From Streptomyces fildesensis (GTDB lineage: Bacteria > Actinomycetota > Actinomycetes > Streptomycetales > Streptomycetaceae), in NCBI RefSeq assembly GCF_016107395.1, contig NZ_JAAIKO010000040.1:17115-81114 (forward strand): a stretch of DNA of 64,000 nucleotides, written 5' to 3'. The translations under genes were made by a program, and so were the position numbers. Below, in pieces: positions 25,926 through 34,493 of the stretch. Numbering within the stretch: the stretch's first letter is position 1; the number at the start of each line of letters is the position of its first letter. The notes under the pieces are model-generated. The model was given only the letters and a program-made list of their open reading frames with translations, had not been told where the DNA came from and did no database searches.

Positions 25926-26777
25926 TCAGGAAGTGGCCGGAACGGCTTCCTGCTCCTGCTCGACCTGCTGGTTCCACTCGCGCTTCGAGGCCTGCCAGCC
26001 GTCCTCGTCGGCGCCGCGCCGCCAGTAGCCGGAGATGGAGAGCTGCCCGCGCTCCAGGCCGCGGTCGATCCGCAGGTGGCGCCGCAGTTCCTTCACGAAC
26101 GTCGCCTCGCCGTGCACAAAGGCCTGTGCGGTGCCCTGCGGGAACTCCAGGGCCTGCACCGCCTCCACGAGCGCGGCGCCGATCGGCCGGTCGCCGCGGT
26201 GCAGCCAGACGATGTCCGCCTTCCCCGACGGGATGATCTCCTGCTCCTCCTCGGGGCCCGCCACCTCGATGAACGCCTTCGCGAGCGCTCCCTCGGGCAG
26301 CCGCTCCAGGGACGCCGCGATGGCCGGCAGGGCGCTCTCGTCACCCGCGAGCAGATGCCAGTCGGCGTCCTCGCCGGGTGAGTACGCGCCGCCGGGGCCG
26401 CCGAACAGCACTTCCTCGCCGGGCTGCACCCGGGCCGCCCACGGGCCGGCGATGCCCTCGTCGCCGTGGTGCACGAAGTCGACGGTCAGTTCCACCGCCT
26501 GCGGGTCCCAGGCGCGCACGGTGTAGGTGCGGGTGCGCGGCCACTGGTCGCGGGGGAAGTCCCGGCGGACCGTTTCCAGGTCCATGGGCTCGGGGTACGC
26601 GACCCCGTCCACAGGGAACTGCAGCTTGATGTAGTGATCGGTGTGCTCGCCCGCACCGAAGTCCGCGAGCTGCTCGCCACCGAGCACCACACGGATCATG
26701 TGCGGGGTGATGCGTTCGGTGCGCAGTACGCGCGCCCGGTTGAGCTTCGGGGTCCTGCGCGCCGGACGGTCCGCCAT
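25926..26777 (-). CDS. Siderophore-interacting protein, FAD-dependent ferric reductase
   Basis: The 283-residue protein belongs to the ViuB/SIP family, which releases iron from siderophores by reduction. The FAD-binding motif RTYTVRAWD lies at about 83-91 and the NAD(P)H-type domain follows, with GDESALPAI at about 144-152. The tail GYWRRGADEDGW is typical. Control by iron is indicated by an iron box just upstream. No siderophore synthesis or uptake gene lies beside it. Confidence 0.92.
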   Translation of the reverse strand: MADRPARRTPKLNRARVLRTERITPHMIRVVLGGEQLADFGAGEHTDHYIKLQFPVDGVAYPEPMDLETVRRDFPRDQWPRTRTYTVRAWDPQAVELTVDFVHHGDEGIAGPWAARVQPGEEVLFGGPGGAYSPGEDADWHLLAGDESALPAIAASLERLPEGALAKAFIEVAGPEEEQEIIPSGKADIVWLHRGDRPIGAALVEAVQALEFPQGTAQAFVHGEATFVKELRRHLRIDRGLERGQLSISGYWRRGADEDGWQASKREWNQQVEQEQEAVPATS

Positions 26778-26822
26778 GGACTCTTCCCACCCTCTCGTTC
26801 ACCTGGGTAACTCGGACACAAC

Positions 26823-26837
26823 TTAGGTAAGCCTAAC
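26823..26837 (-). promoter_or_regulatory. Iron box (DmdR/IdeR-type operator)
   Basis: TTAGG-TAAG-CCTAA agrees with the actinobacterial iron-box half-sites and lies about 46 bases upstream of the siderophore-interacting protein start. Iron repression is inferred from the match. Confidence 0.75.
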
Positions 26838-26965
26838 TGATTGGTCCATATCCTGGGCGGCGCATATCGGAATGATCACTAGGCCGGTGAACTCCCGCCA
26901 CCGGAGCGCCGGTTCCCTTTGATGATCCACATGAGTACCGACACGGTCACCGCCATCGCCGACGA

Positions 26966-27682
26966 CTACCGCGTCAGCCAGACGTAGGCGGCGAACCGCC
27001 CGGTGGTCTGCTCCCGCCGGTACGAGAACAGTTCCTTCGACTCGATGGTGCAGCGCGGGTCGTGCCGGACCTCGGCCACGCCGGCGCGGGTCAACTGCCC
27101 GGCGATGCCCGCCCGTACGTCCAGTCCGGCGGTGCCCTGGGTGGTGGTCGCCCACGCCTCGGGGAGCGTGGCGCAGATCTCCTCGCGCATGGCGTCGGGC
27201 ACCTCGTAGCACGCGCCGCAGGCGGTCGGCCCGATGAAGGCGACCATCCGGGCCGGGTCGGCGCCCTTGGCGACCATGGCGTCGACGGTGGCGGGCACGA
27301 CGCCGGCCACCGTTCCCACCCGTCCTGAGTGCGCGGCGCCGACGACCCGGGCCACCGGGTCGGCCAGCAGCACCGAGGCGCAGTCGGCCGCCAGCGCGGC
27401 CAGCGCGAGGCCGACCTCGGAGGTCACGACGGCGTCGAGCGGCGGCGCGTCCGGGCCGAAGGGCGCGGTCACATCGGCCACCGTCGCACTGTGCACCTGG
27501 CGCATGTGGACGACCCGTGAGGTGTCGAGACCCAGCTCGAACGCGGTCAGCTGCCGGTTGCGGCGGACGGCGGCCGGGTCGTCGCCGGTGGCCCCGCCGA
27601 GGTTCCTGCTGTCGTACGGGGCCCTGCTCACCCCGCCGTGCCGGTCGGTGACGGCGTACCGCACTCGCGGTGCCAGTTCCAT
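26966..27682 (-). CDS. YfiH/PgeF family protein (polyphenol oxidase or peptidoglycan-editing type)
   Basis: The 238-residue protein is of the DUF152 copper/zinc family. Conserved residues are present: MRQVHSATV at about 60-68, ADCASVLLADP at about 99-109, and the His in GAAHSGRVG at about 115-123. In E. coli the homologue removes L-Ser from peptidoglycan precursors; others oxidise phenols or act on purine nucleosides. In many actinobacteria a paralogue sits near ftsZ, so this copy may have another role. The ATG has GGGAGACCGCGC upstream. Confidence 0.85.
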   Translation of the reverse strand: MELAPRVRYAVTDRHGGVSRAPYDSRNLGGATGDDPAAVRRNRQLTAFELGLDTSRVVHMRQVHSATVADVTAPFGPDAPPLDAVVTSEVGLALAALAADCASVLLADPVARVVGAAHSGRVGTVAGVVPATVDAMVAKGADPARMVAFIGPTACGACYEVPDAMREEICATLPEAWATTTQGTAGLDVRAGIAGQLTRAGVAEVRHDPRCTIESKELFSYRREQTTGRFAAYVWLTR

Positions 27683-27782
27683 GCGCGGTCTCCCTCGGTC
27701 GGCCTGTGCCAGCAGCGTACGGCCCCGGCCGGTACCGGCCGGAGCGGCGGCCCGCCCCGGAGGGCCCGCGCCGGTTGCCGGA

Positions 27783-28868
27783 TCACCCGGCGGTACGGCC
27801 GGCGAGCGCTTCCACCGCGGCGGCGACCGCGTCCGGGCTGGAGATCATCGTCAGATGGCGGGCGCCGGGGATCAGTGTCGGGGCGGGGGCTCCGATGCGT
27901 GCGGCGGTCTCGGCCGGCGTCCGCCGGCTGAACACGTCGTCCTGCGCGCCGAACACGGCAGCCTTGGGCACATCCACCTGGCGCAGCCCCGCCAGCCGGT
28001 CGGCGGACATGCCGGGTACGCCCTCGCCCAGCATGCTCCACAGGGCGCCCTCGGCGCCCGCCACCCGCAGCGGCCGCCGCCACTGGTCGAGACCCGCGCC
28101 GTCCAGCCGCGGGCAGCCGGGCCCGCACTGGGAGTCGTACACCTTGCGGATCAGCCGGTCGGAGCCGAGCCCGAGCCGCAGCAGGGTGGTGCGGTACGGA
28201 TCGATCAGCACGTAACGCAGCGCGGGCGGCGGGCCGGCGCCCGTGTCGAGGGCGTCGCCGTCGAGGAGCATCACCCCGCCGATCCGCCCGGGCGCGCGCA
28301 GCGCGGCCTCGGCGACCATCGCCGCGCCGCTGGAGTGGCCGACCAGGATCGGGCGCTCACCGGGACCGCCCAGCCGCATGGCGTCGAGGAAACCCAGCAA
28401 CTGCCGGGTGAAGTGGTCGACGGTGTACGGGCCGCTCCGCTCGCTGTACCCCGAGCCGGTCAGGTCCAGGGCGTACACCCGGTGGTTCCGGGCGAGCAGC
28501 GGGGCCAGCCGCGACCAGGTGTCGGCCGACTCGAAGGCCCCGTGCACGAGGACGACGGGCGAGCCCGTCCCGCCCCACGCCTGGTAGCGGGTGTGGACAC
28601 CGGCCGCCTCGACGTACGTCAGCCCCGGTGGCGGCGCGGCCCGGTCGGAGGTGAACACGTTGTACACGAACGACGCGGCGGTCACCGTGACCAGCAGCGC
28701 CGCACAGACCAGCGCGGTACGCCGGGCCCACCACCGCAGCCGGGAGCGCCGCGGGGCCGGGGCGGGACCGGACGGCGCCTCCGCGGGCACCTCCGCCGGC
28801 GCATCGGCGGCGGGCGCCTGCGGGACGGTGTCCGCGGCGGACTCTTCGTTCGTTCGTGCGTGTTCCAA
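27783..28868 (-). CDS. Membrane-anchored alpha/beta hydrolase
   Basis: The protein has a ~48-residue Ala/Pro/Glu-rich cytoplasmic N-terminus, one membrane helix (about 49-69) and an outside alpha/beta hydrolase domain. The nucleophile is the first Ser of VGHSSGA and the oxyanion region is VLVHGAFESADTW. The terminal His lies in GARHLTMIS. The substrate is unknown. The apparent start is TTG at 28868 without a good ribosome site, so the real start may lie slightly inside. Confidence 0.82.
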   Translation of the reverse strand: MEHARTNEESAADTVPQAPAADAPAEVPAEAPSGPAPAPRRSRLRWWARRTALVCAALLVTVTAASFVYNVFTSDRAAPPPGLTYVEAAGVHTRYQAWGGTGSPVVLVHGAFESADTWSRLAPLLARNHRVYALDLTGSGYSERSGPYTVDHFTRQLLGFLDAMRLGGPGERPILVGHSSGAAMVAEAALRAPGRIGGVMLLDGDALDTGAGPPPALRYVLIDPYRTTLLRLGLGSDRLIRKVYDSQCGPGCPRLDGAGLDQWRRPLRVAGAEGALWSMLGEGVPGMSADRLAGLRQVDVPKAAVFGAQDDVFSRRTPAETAARIGAPAPTLIPGARHLTMISSPDAVAAAVEALAGRTAG

Positions 28869-29039
28869 GGCGGCTGTCCCGGTCGTCGATGGCCCGTCGG
28901 GGGCGGACCGCCCCCACGGACACTCTCGCCCCCGGCCGCTCTCCGCCGCGTCCGGCGCGAGGAGGGGCCGGCGCTACTTCGTCCGCGGCAGCCGGTCCGC
29001 GGCGCGTACTCCCGGGGGAGCAGCGCCGCGGCCCAGGCC

Positions 29040-30272
29040 CTATCCGTGCAGCCGGACCGGGATCTCCTGCCAGCCGTAGGCGATGAACGACGGGACCTGC
29101 CGCAACTCATCCGCCTTGACCGCGAGTTGGAGGTCCGGGAAGCGCTCGAAGAGCGCGGGGAGCGCGGTGAGGGCCTCCATCCGGGCCAGCGGGGCGCCGA
29201 TGCAGCGGTGGACGCCGATGCCGAAGGCGAGGTGGTCGTCCGACTTCCGGGCGGCGTCGAACTCGGCGGCGCCCGGCCCGTAGTGCTCCGGGTCCTGGCC
29301 CGCGGCGGCGAACGTGGTGACGATGGCGTCGCCCGCCGGGATCGTCACGCCCTCGATGGTGATGTCGGAGACGGCGAACCGCAGCGGGAGCGACGCGATG
29401 GACGGCGCGACGCGCAGCACCTCGTCGATGACGCCGTCCCAGCCGATCTCGCCGGCGCGGACCGCCGCGAGCTGCTCGGGGTGCTGCAGCAGCGCGACCA
29501 CGGCGTTGCCGATGAGGTTGACGGTGGTCTCGAAGCCGGCGCCGATGACGAGGAGCAGGGTGTAGAGCAGCTCCTCGTCGCTGAGCCGGTCGCCCTCCTC
29601 GTCACGGACCTTGATGAGCTCCGTGGTCATGTCGTCGCCGGGGTGCTCGCTCTTGTGGCCGATGAGCGCGGGCAGCACGGTGCCGATCTGGTGCTGGACG
29701 GACGCGGCGTGCTCCGGGCTGGGATCGGAGGTGTCCATGATGGCGGCGATCAGCCGGCCGGTGTCCTCGCGCAGCTCGTCCGGGACACCGAACAGCTCGC
29801 AGATCAGCTGCATCGGCAGCGGGTGCGCGTAGCCGGCCCGTACGTCGACCGGCTCGCCCGACGCGCCCGAGGCGTCGAGCCGGTCGAGGAGCTCGGTGGT
29901 GATCTGCTCCACCCGGGCGCGCATCGCCTCGGTGCGCCGGGCGGTGAAGCTGGGGGCGACGAGCTTGCGCAGCCGGGTGTGGTCCGGGCCGTACGTCGAC
30001 AGCATGTTGACCACCCCGACCCAGCCCATGATCCAGCCCCAGGCCGGGTGTTCGCCGATCTCCGGGAACAGCGACCAGTGCTTGCGCGGGTCCTTGCTGA
30101 CCCGTGGGTCCAGGATCAGCGCCTTGAGGGTGTCGTAGCCGGTGGGCGCCCAGGCGGGGATGCCGCCCGGCAGCTCGACGGCCACCACTGGGCCGAGAGC
30201 ACGCAGCCGGGCGCTCTCGGCGGGGATGTCGGCGCCGAACGGGTCGATGGCCACACGGGGGGACACGGTCAT
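29040..30272 (-). CDS. Cytochrome P450, canonical, last gene of the conservon operon
   Basis: The 410-residue P450 has all standard motifs: oxygen-activation AGFET in the I helix, EVLR in the K helix and the heme loop FGIGVHRCIG with the cysteine ligand. Its ATG overlaps the TGA of the upstream P450 gene, so the two are coupled. In conservons, P450s of this kind follow cvnD and are thought to act in development or metabolism; the S. griseus rarE gene is an example. Substrate unknown. Confidence 0.92.
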   Translation of the reverse strand: MTVSPRVAIDPFGADIPAESARLRALGPVVAVELPGGIPAWAPTGYDTLKALILDPRVSKDPRKHWSLFPEIGEHPAWGWIMGWVGVVNMLSTYGPDHTRLRKLVAPSFTARRTEAMRARVEQITTELLDRLDASGASGEPVDVRAGYAHPLPMQLICELFGVPDELREDTGRLIAAIMDTSDPSPEHAASVQHQIGTVLPALIGHKSEHPGDDMTTELIKVRDEEGDRLSDEELLYTLLLVIGAGFETTVNLIGNAVVALLQHPEQLAAVRAGEIGWDGVIDEVLRVAPSIASLPLRFAVSDITIEGVTIPAGDAIVTTFAAAGQDPEHYGPGAAEFDAARKSDDHLAFGIGVHRCIGAPLARMEALTALPALFERFPDLQLAVKADELRQVPSFIAYGWQEIPVRLHG

Positions 30273-31513
30273 GCTCGGTCTCCAGGCTGGTCGGGGATAC
30301 GCGGGGTGAAGCGGACGGGAAGCGCCTTCAGGGAGCGGTGGAACGGTCCCGGGCGCCAGCTGAGGTCCTCGCGCGGGGTGGTCGCCGTCAGGTCGGGCAG
30401 CCACTGGGTGAGCCGCTCGATGGACTCGGTGGCGATCAGCAGGGCCTGCTGCTTCACGGGGCAGGCGTGCTCGCCCGCCGACCACGACAGATGCGAGGCG
30501 TCGCGGGGGTGGTGGGCCCCGGCGAACTCCTGCTCGGAGAAGAGCGCGAGGGCGCCGTAGGAGACGACGACGGGGACGGCCGCCTGCACCCAGACACCGT
30601 GGAAGCTCAGCGACTCGCGGGCGTAGAGGATGCCGTAGTTCGCCAGCGGTGTCTCGTACCGCAGCACCTCGACGACCGCTTCCATGACCGGGCGCGAACC
30701 GCTGGTCAGCGTCGAGTAGTAGGCGGGGTTGCCGAGGATGCGGGACAGCGCGTTGGAGACGAGGTTCGCGCTGGGTTCATGGCCCGCGCCCAGGGTCAGG
30801 AAGACCTGCCAGACGACCTCTTCCGGGGTCAGCTCCAGCGGGTGGTCCAGCAGCCAGCTCGTCAGGTCCTCGCCGCGCTGCGCGCTCTTGGCGCCGACGA
30901 GCCCCATGACGTAACTGCCGTACTCGGCCTCGCCCTCGGCGGAGTCGGCGCCGCCCTCCATCATCTTGCCCAGCGCCGCTTCGAGCCGGCCGCTCTCGCT
31001 GTCCGGCAGGCCGAACAGGTTGTTGAAGATCAGCGACATCAGCGGGCGGGCGAAGTCGGCGACGAGGTCGGCGCTGCCCGCCGGGCCGAACCGGTTCACC
31101 AGGACGTCCACCGCGTGGTGCACCCGCTCACGCAGGTCGTGCGGCTCCACGAGGTCGAAGGCGTCGACCAGGGTGCGGCGGTAGCGGATGTGGGCGTCGC
31201 CGTCGGAGAACAGGGTGTTGGGGCGCCAGCGCATCATGCCGAGGATCGGCGAGTCCTCGGCGACCGTGGCCTCCCACGGCCGGGGGTCGTGCGACCAGGT
31301 CTCGGGGTCGTGCAGCACCTCGAGGGCGGCTCGCCGGTCGGTGACGACGTACGCGGGGATGCCGGGCGCGAGCTCGGCCCAGCCGATCGGGCCCTGGGCC
31401 TTCAACGTCGCGTAGTAGGCGTGCGGGTCGGCGGCGAAGCCGTCCTCCCACAGGCGCACCGGCGCGGACAGCGAGAAGGTCTCGGCGGGGGCGGGATAGG
31501 GAGAGGGGTTCAC
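30269..31513 (-). CDS. Cytochrome P450, atypical, conservon-linked
   Basis: The 414-residue protein is a P450 with altered motifs. The I-helix reads GAGHEPSAN, so the conserved oxygen-activating Thr is Pro. The heme loop is WSAGEHACPV: the cysteine ligand and His are kept, but the leading Phe-Gly and the Gly after Cys are lost. The K-helix EVLR is intact. Its GTG start overlaps the TGA of cvnD (GTGA). It may catalyse peroxide-driven or non-oxidative chemistry, or serve as a partner of the canonical P450 that follows. Confidence 0.9.
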   Translation of the reverse strand: MNPSPYPAPAETFSLSAPVRLWEDGFAADPHAYYATLKAQGPIGWAELAPGIPAYVVTDRRAALEVLHDPETWSHDPRPWEATVAEDSPILGMMRWRPNTLFSDGDAHIRYRRTLVDAFDLVEPHDLRERVHHAVDVLVNRFGPAGSADLVADFARPLMSLIFNNLFGLPDSESGRLEAALGKMMEGGADSAEGEAEYGSYVMGLVGAKSAQRGEDLTSWLLDHPLELTPEEVVWQVFLTLGAGHEPSANLVSNALSRILGNPAYYSTLTSGSRPVMEAVVEVLRYETPLANYGILYARESLSFHGVWVQAAVPVVVSYGALALFSEQEFAGAHHPRDASHLSWSAGEHACPVKQQALLIATESIERLTQWLPDLTATTPREDLSWRPGPFHRSLKALPVRFTPRIPDQPGDRA

Positions 31514-32124
31514 CAGGTCTCCGGACGGTCGCGGGCTATCAGGTGCTGGACGAGGGCGAGCAGCGAGTCGATGGAGGAGTTGGCGTCCCGGGCGTCGCAG
31601 CTCACCATCGGCGTGCCGGGATCCAGGTCCAGGGAACGGCGGAGCTGGTCCTCGGTGTACGGCCGCGAGTCGGGGAACGTGTTGAGCGCCACGGCGTACG
31701 GCAGCCCCGTCTCCTCCACCAGGCCGAGCACGTCGAAGGAGTCGTCGATACGGCGGGTGTCGACCAGCACCAGCGCGCCGAGCGCCCCGTAGGCGATGTC
31801 CGCCCACAGGGAACGGAAGCGCTCCTGGCCGGGAGTGCCGAACAGGTAGAGCACGACGCCGCCCGCCAGGCTGATCCGCCCGAAGTCGATGGCGACCGTG
31901 GTGGTGGTCTTGTCCCGCACCCCGGCCAGGTCGTCGACCTGGACCGACGCCTCGGACATGTGCTCCTCGGTGTGCAGCGGACGGATCTCCGAAACCGAGT
32001 CGATCAGCGTGGTCTTGCCCACCCCGAACGGGCCCGCCACCAGGATCTTCACCAGATCGCGGGCGCTGTCCGGCAGGTGCAGGCCACCGGTGCCGGTGCT
32101 ACTGCTTGAGGGCGCGGAGGCCAT
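31510..32124 (-). CDS. cvnD: Conservon GTPase CvnD
   Basis: This Ras/MglA-like small GTPase is the switch of the conservon complex at the membrane. The 204 residues show P-loop AGPFGVGKTT (about 30-39), the switch-II-like FGTPGQERFRSLW and ALNTFPDSRP at the base-binding position. The first 26 bases overlap cvnC. The following P450 gene starts on its stop codon. Confidence 0.95.
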   Translation of the reverse strand: MASAPSSSSTGTGGLHLPDSARDLVKILVAGPFGVGKTTLIDSVSEIRPLHTEEHMSEASVQVDDLAGVRDKTTTTVAIDFGRISLAGGVVLYLFGTPGQERFRSLWADIAYGALGALVLVDTRRIDDSFDVLGLVEETGLPYAVALNTFPDSRPYTEDQLRRSLDLDPGTPMVSCDARDANSSIDSLLALVQHLIARDRPETW

Positions 32125-32455
32125 CGGCCACTCTCTTCAACAGGTCGGGGTCGTGCAGGGCGGCCAGGGGTACCGGCGGGCGGGCGCTCACCAGCCCCAG
32201 GTCGATCAGATCGGCGGCGAGGACGCGTACGGCGGAGACCGGCAGCTCCAGCAGGGCCGCGGTCTCCACCACGGTCAGCGAGCCGCCGTCCAGCGCCTTG
32301 AGCAGCGCGTGCCGGGCGGCGGGGAGCCCGTCGGGGACGTGCTCCCCGCCGGTCAGCACCGAGAGGCGCTCCAGGCTGTTGCGGCTCGGCCGCGCCACCC
32401 CGCCGGTGGACAGATACGCGGGGACCAGGGGGCGGCCGCTCCGGCGGCCCGTCAT
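32099..32455 (-). CDS. cvnC: Conservon protein CvnC (DUF742)
   Basis: The 118-residue DUF742 protein has a winged-helix-like fold (LTVVETAALLELPVSAVRVLAADLIDLGLV) and the conserved N-terminal LVPAYLSTGG. It belongs to the CvnA-D complex. The ATG overlaps the cvnB stop as ATGA. Confidence 0.94.
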   Translation of the reverse strand: MTGRRSGRPLVPAYLSTGGVARPSRNSLERLSVLTGGEHVPDGLPAARHALLKALDGGSLTVVETAALLELPVSAVRVLAADLIDLGLVSARPPVPLAALHDPDLLKRVADGLRALKQ

Positions 32456-32874
32456 ACCGGAGAGCCGCCATCGGCTCCCCGGGGCGCGGCGGCCATCGCC
32501 TTCTCACCGAGCCGTGCCACCTGCGAGTGCACCCGGTGGGCGAGCAGGTCCAGCCGGACCTCCGGGTCGCCGAAGGCGGCCACGACCGAGCCGTGCCTGG
32601 TGGGCGCGACCAGGATGTAGCCGTGGTCGGACTCGATGACGATCTGGCGGATCTGTGCGTCGTCCTGGTCCGCGAAGGCCGCGGCGGCCGCCCGGCACGC
32701 GCCCTGCACCGTGCTGGTGATCGCGGCGGTGCGCTCCGCGGTGGCCTGCGACAGTGCCGCGGAGAACCCGGAGACCAGCCCGTCCCTGGTGAGCAGGACG
32801 GCCGCCCGGACGTGCGGGATCTCCAGAATCGGGTCGAGCACCCACGCCGTGTCACCGGCTTCTCGGCTGGTCAT
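32452..32874 (-). CDS. cvnB: Conservon roadblock protein CvnB
   Basis: This 140-residue Roadblock/LC7 protein is thought to be the GTPase-activating or scaffold partner of CvnD. Conserved features include AAVLLTRDGLVSGFS near 25-39 and GYILVAPTRHGSVVAAFGD near 85-103. Its ATG overlaps the cvnA stop (ATGA). Confidence 0.95.
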   Translation of the reverse strand: MTSREAGDTAWVLDPILEIPHVRAAVLLTRDGLVSGFSAALSQATAERTAAITSTVQGACRAAAAAFADQDDAQIRQIVIESDHGYILVAPTRHGSVVAAFGDPEVRLDLLAHRVHSQVARLGEKAMAAAPRGADGGSPV

Positions 32875-34286
32875 CGCGGGTCGTTCCCTTCGGTTTCGAG
32901 TGCGGATCGGGCCGCGGCGGTCCCGGACTGCAGGGCGCCGAGCGCGGCGGCCGCCTCCTCGGGGGTCCGCTCCCGCACCCGCGGTGCGGCCGGCTCGGCC
33001 GCCGCCTGGGCGGGCACGGCGTCGGCGCGGGCCCTGCGGCGGCGCTGCGGCAGGGCGTCGCCGTCCGGCGCGGGTTCATGGGTGATGACGGCGGAGTCGC
33101 GCGCGGCGACGGGGGCCGCCGGCTGCGCCGTGGTGTGCGCGGCCGTGTGCGTCCGCGTGTGCGGCACGGGCCGCGCCTCCGCCGGCGCCTCCGGGCGGGT
33201 GGAGCGCGGAGTGCTGGCGGCGGGCGGCCGTTCGACCGGGTCGATCCGGCTGAGCAGGTGGTTCTTGACGAGCAGCACCGCGCGGACGCCGCCGTAGGGC
33301 GACGGCGACGACAGGTCGACGGACAGGTCGAACTTCCGGGTCAGCTGGCCGATCGCGGCCAGCCCCATCCGGGGCGGGTCGCCCAGCTCGGACAGCAGGA
33401 TCGGGTCACGTCCCGCCACCATCCGCTGCGCGTAGGCCCGTTCGTCCGTGGCCATGCCGACCCCGGCGTCGTCGATCGTGACCGAGACGCCGTGGTGGGC
33501 GCGTTCGAGGTTCACCGTGACCTCGGTGTCCGGAGCGGAGTGCCGCAGCGCGTTGTCGAGGAGTTCGGCGACGATGATCGCGACGGGTTCCACGGCGTGC
33601 GAGACGAGCGCCATGCCCGGCTCCAGGTGGTTGTGGATCCGCACCCGGTGGTAGCCGACGAGCCGGGACTGGCCACCGGTCACCGCCTCCACCAGATGGG
33701 ACTCCTCACGGGCCAGCCCCACCCAGGCACCGCACACCACGGCGGTGACCTGCGCGCGCCGCAGCGACTGCTCGTTCTCGTGGTCGAGGGCGAACAGCGT
33801 CTGCGACAACTCCGGGTCGTCGTAGCGCTGTTGCATGCCGCGCAGGACGTCCTGCAGCCGGTACAGCCCGGCCTGGATGTCCCGGGTGGCGCCGCGCATG
33901 CCCGCGCGGGCGGCCGCGTCGACCCGTTTGCGCTCCTGCGCCATGGCGGTCAGCAGCCCGTCCAGGACACTGTCCAGGCCCGCGCCAAGACCGGTGCCGG
34001 CGAGCTCCGGGTGGAGCGGCCCCGGCACCTGGATGTGCGGGTGGGCGGCGCGGGTGGCCTCGGCCGGCATGCGCTGGTTCGCCAAGTGGACGATCTCGGC
34101 GGTGAACGCGTCTGCGGAACGGCCGATTTCCTGCCGCGCGCCGTCCAGATGGGTGCGCAGGGCGGCGATCTCCTCGCCCTGCCGGGCCCGGTGACGGCGC
34201 GAGCGCAACAGCCCGCCCCCCAGGACGAACGCCAACACGGTCCCGGCGGCCAGGCCGCCGGCGGCCAGGTCCGGTATTTCGATCAT
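32871..34286 (-). CDS. cvnA: Conservon sensor-kinase-like protein CvnA
   Basis: The 471-residue protein has one N-terminal membrane helix (about 10-28), a helical region and a histidine-kinase-type ATPase domain (about 200-350: AELLDNALRHS and DDAGVGM). No phosphorylatable H-box is evident, as in other CvnA proteins. The C-terminal ~120 residues are a disordered Pro/Ala/Arg/Glu-rich tail. It opens the six-gene coupled operon cvnA-B-C-D-P450-P450. The order fits the cvn9/rar conservon, which affects aerial growth in S. griseus and S. coelicolor. Confidence 0.95.
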   Translation of the reverse strand: MIEIPDLAAGGLAAGTVLAFVLGGGLLRSRRHRARQGEEIAALRTHLDGARQEIGRSADAFTAEIVHLANQRMPAEATRAAHPHIQVPGPLHPELAGTGLGAGLDSVLDGLLTAMAQERKRVDAAARAGMRGATRDIQAGLYRLQDVLRGMQQRYDDPELSQTLFALDHENEQSLRRAQVTAVVCGAWVGLAREESHLVEAVTGGQSRLVGYHRVRIHNHLEPGMALVSHAVEPVAIIVAELLDNALRHSAPDTEVTVNLERAHHGVSVTIDDAGVGMATDERAYAQRMVAGRDPILLSELGDPPRMGLAAIGQLTRKFDLSVDLSSPSPYGGVRAVLLVKNHLLSRIDPVERPPAASTPRSTRPEAPAEARPVPHTRTHTAAHTTAQPAAPVAARDSAVITHEPAPDGDALPQRRRRARADAVPAQAAAEPAAPRVRERTPEEAAAALGALQSGTAAARSALETEGNDPR

Positions 34287-34493
34287 CGAATGGACCTCAG
34301 GGAGATCAGGGAGCGGGGGGAACGGGGCACCATCCGCCCCGAAAGCGGATCCGCACAGTACACACCGCGACCGACTGATCCCGCACTGTTTTGAGGGAAG
34401 ATCCTTTCGAATTTGGCCATTCGCGGGTCAGTTCTGTCCGAAGTGTCGGACTGCGCCTCGGCATTGTGAACGGCGCTCCTTTCGGAACGCGCC

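Noticed and set aside
26931..26987. 18-codon frame downstream of the iron box
   Set aside because: It is too short, lacks a ribosome site and overlaps the end of the YfiH gene.
27234..30560. 1108-codon open frame across hydrolase and P450 genes
   Set aside because: It is opposite to real genes with clear motifs, and its product is Arg/Gly/Pro-rich without domains.
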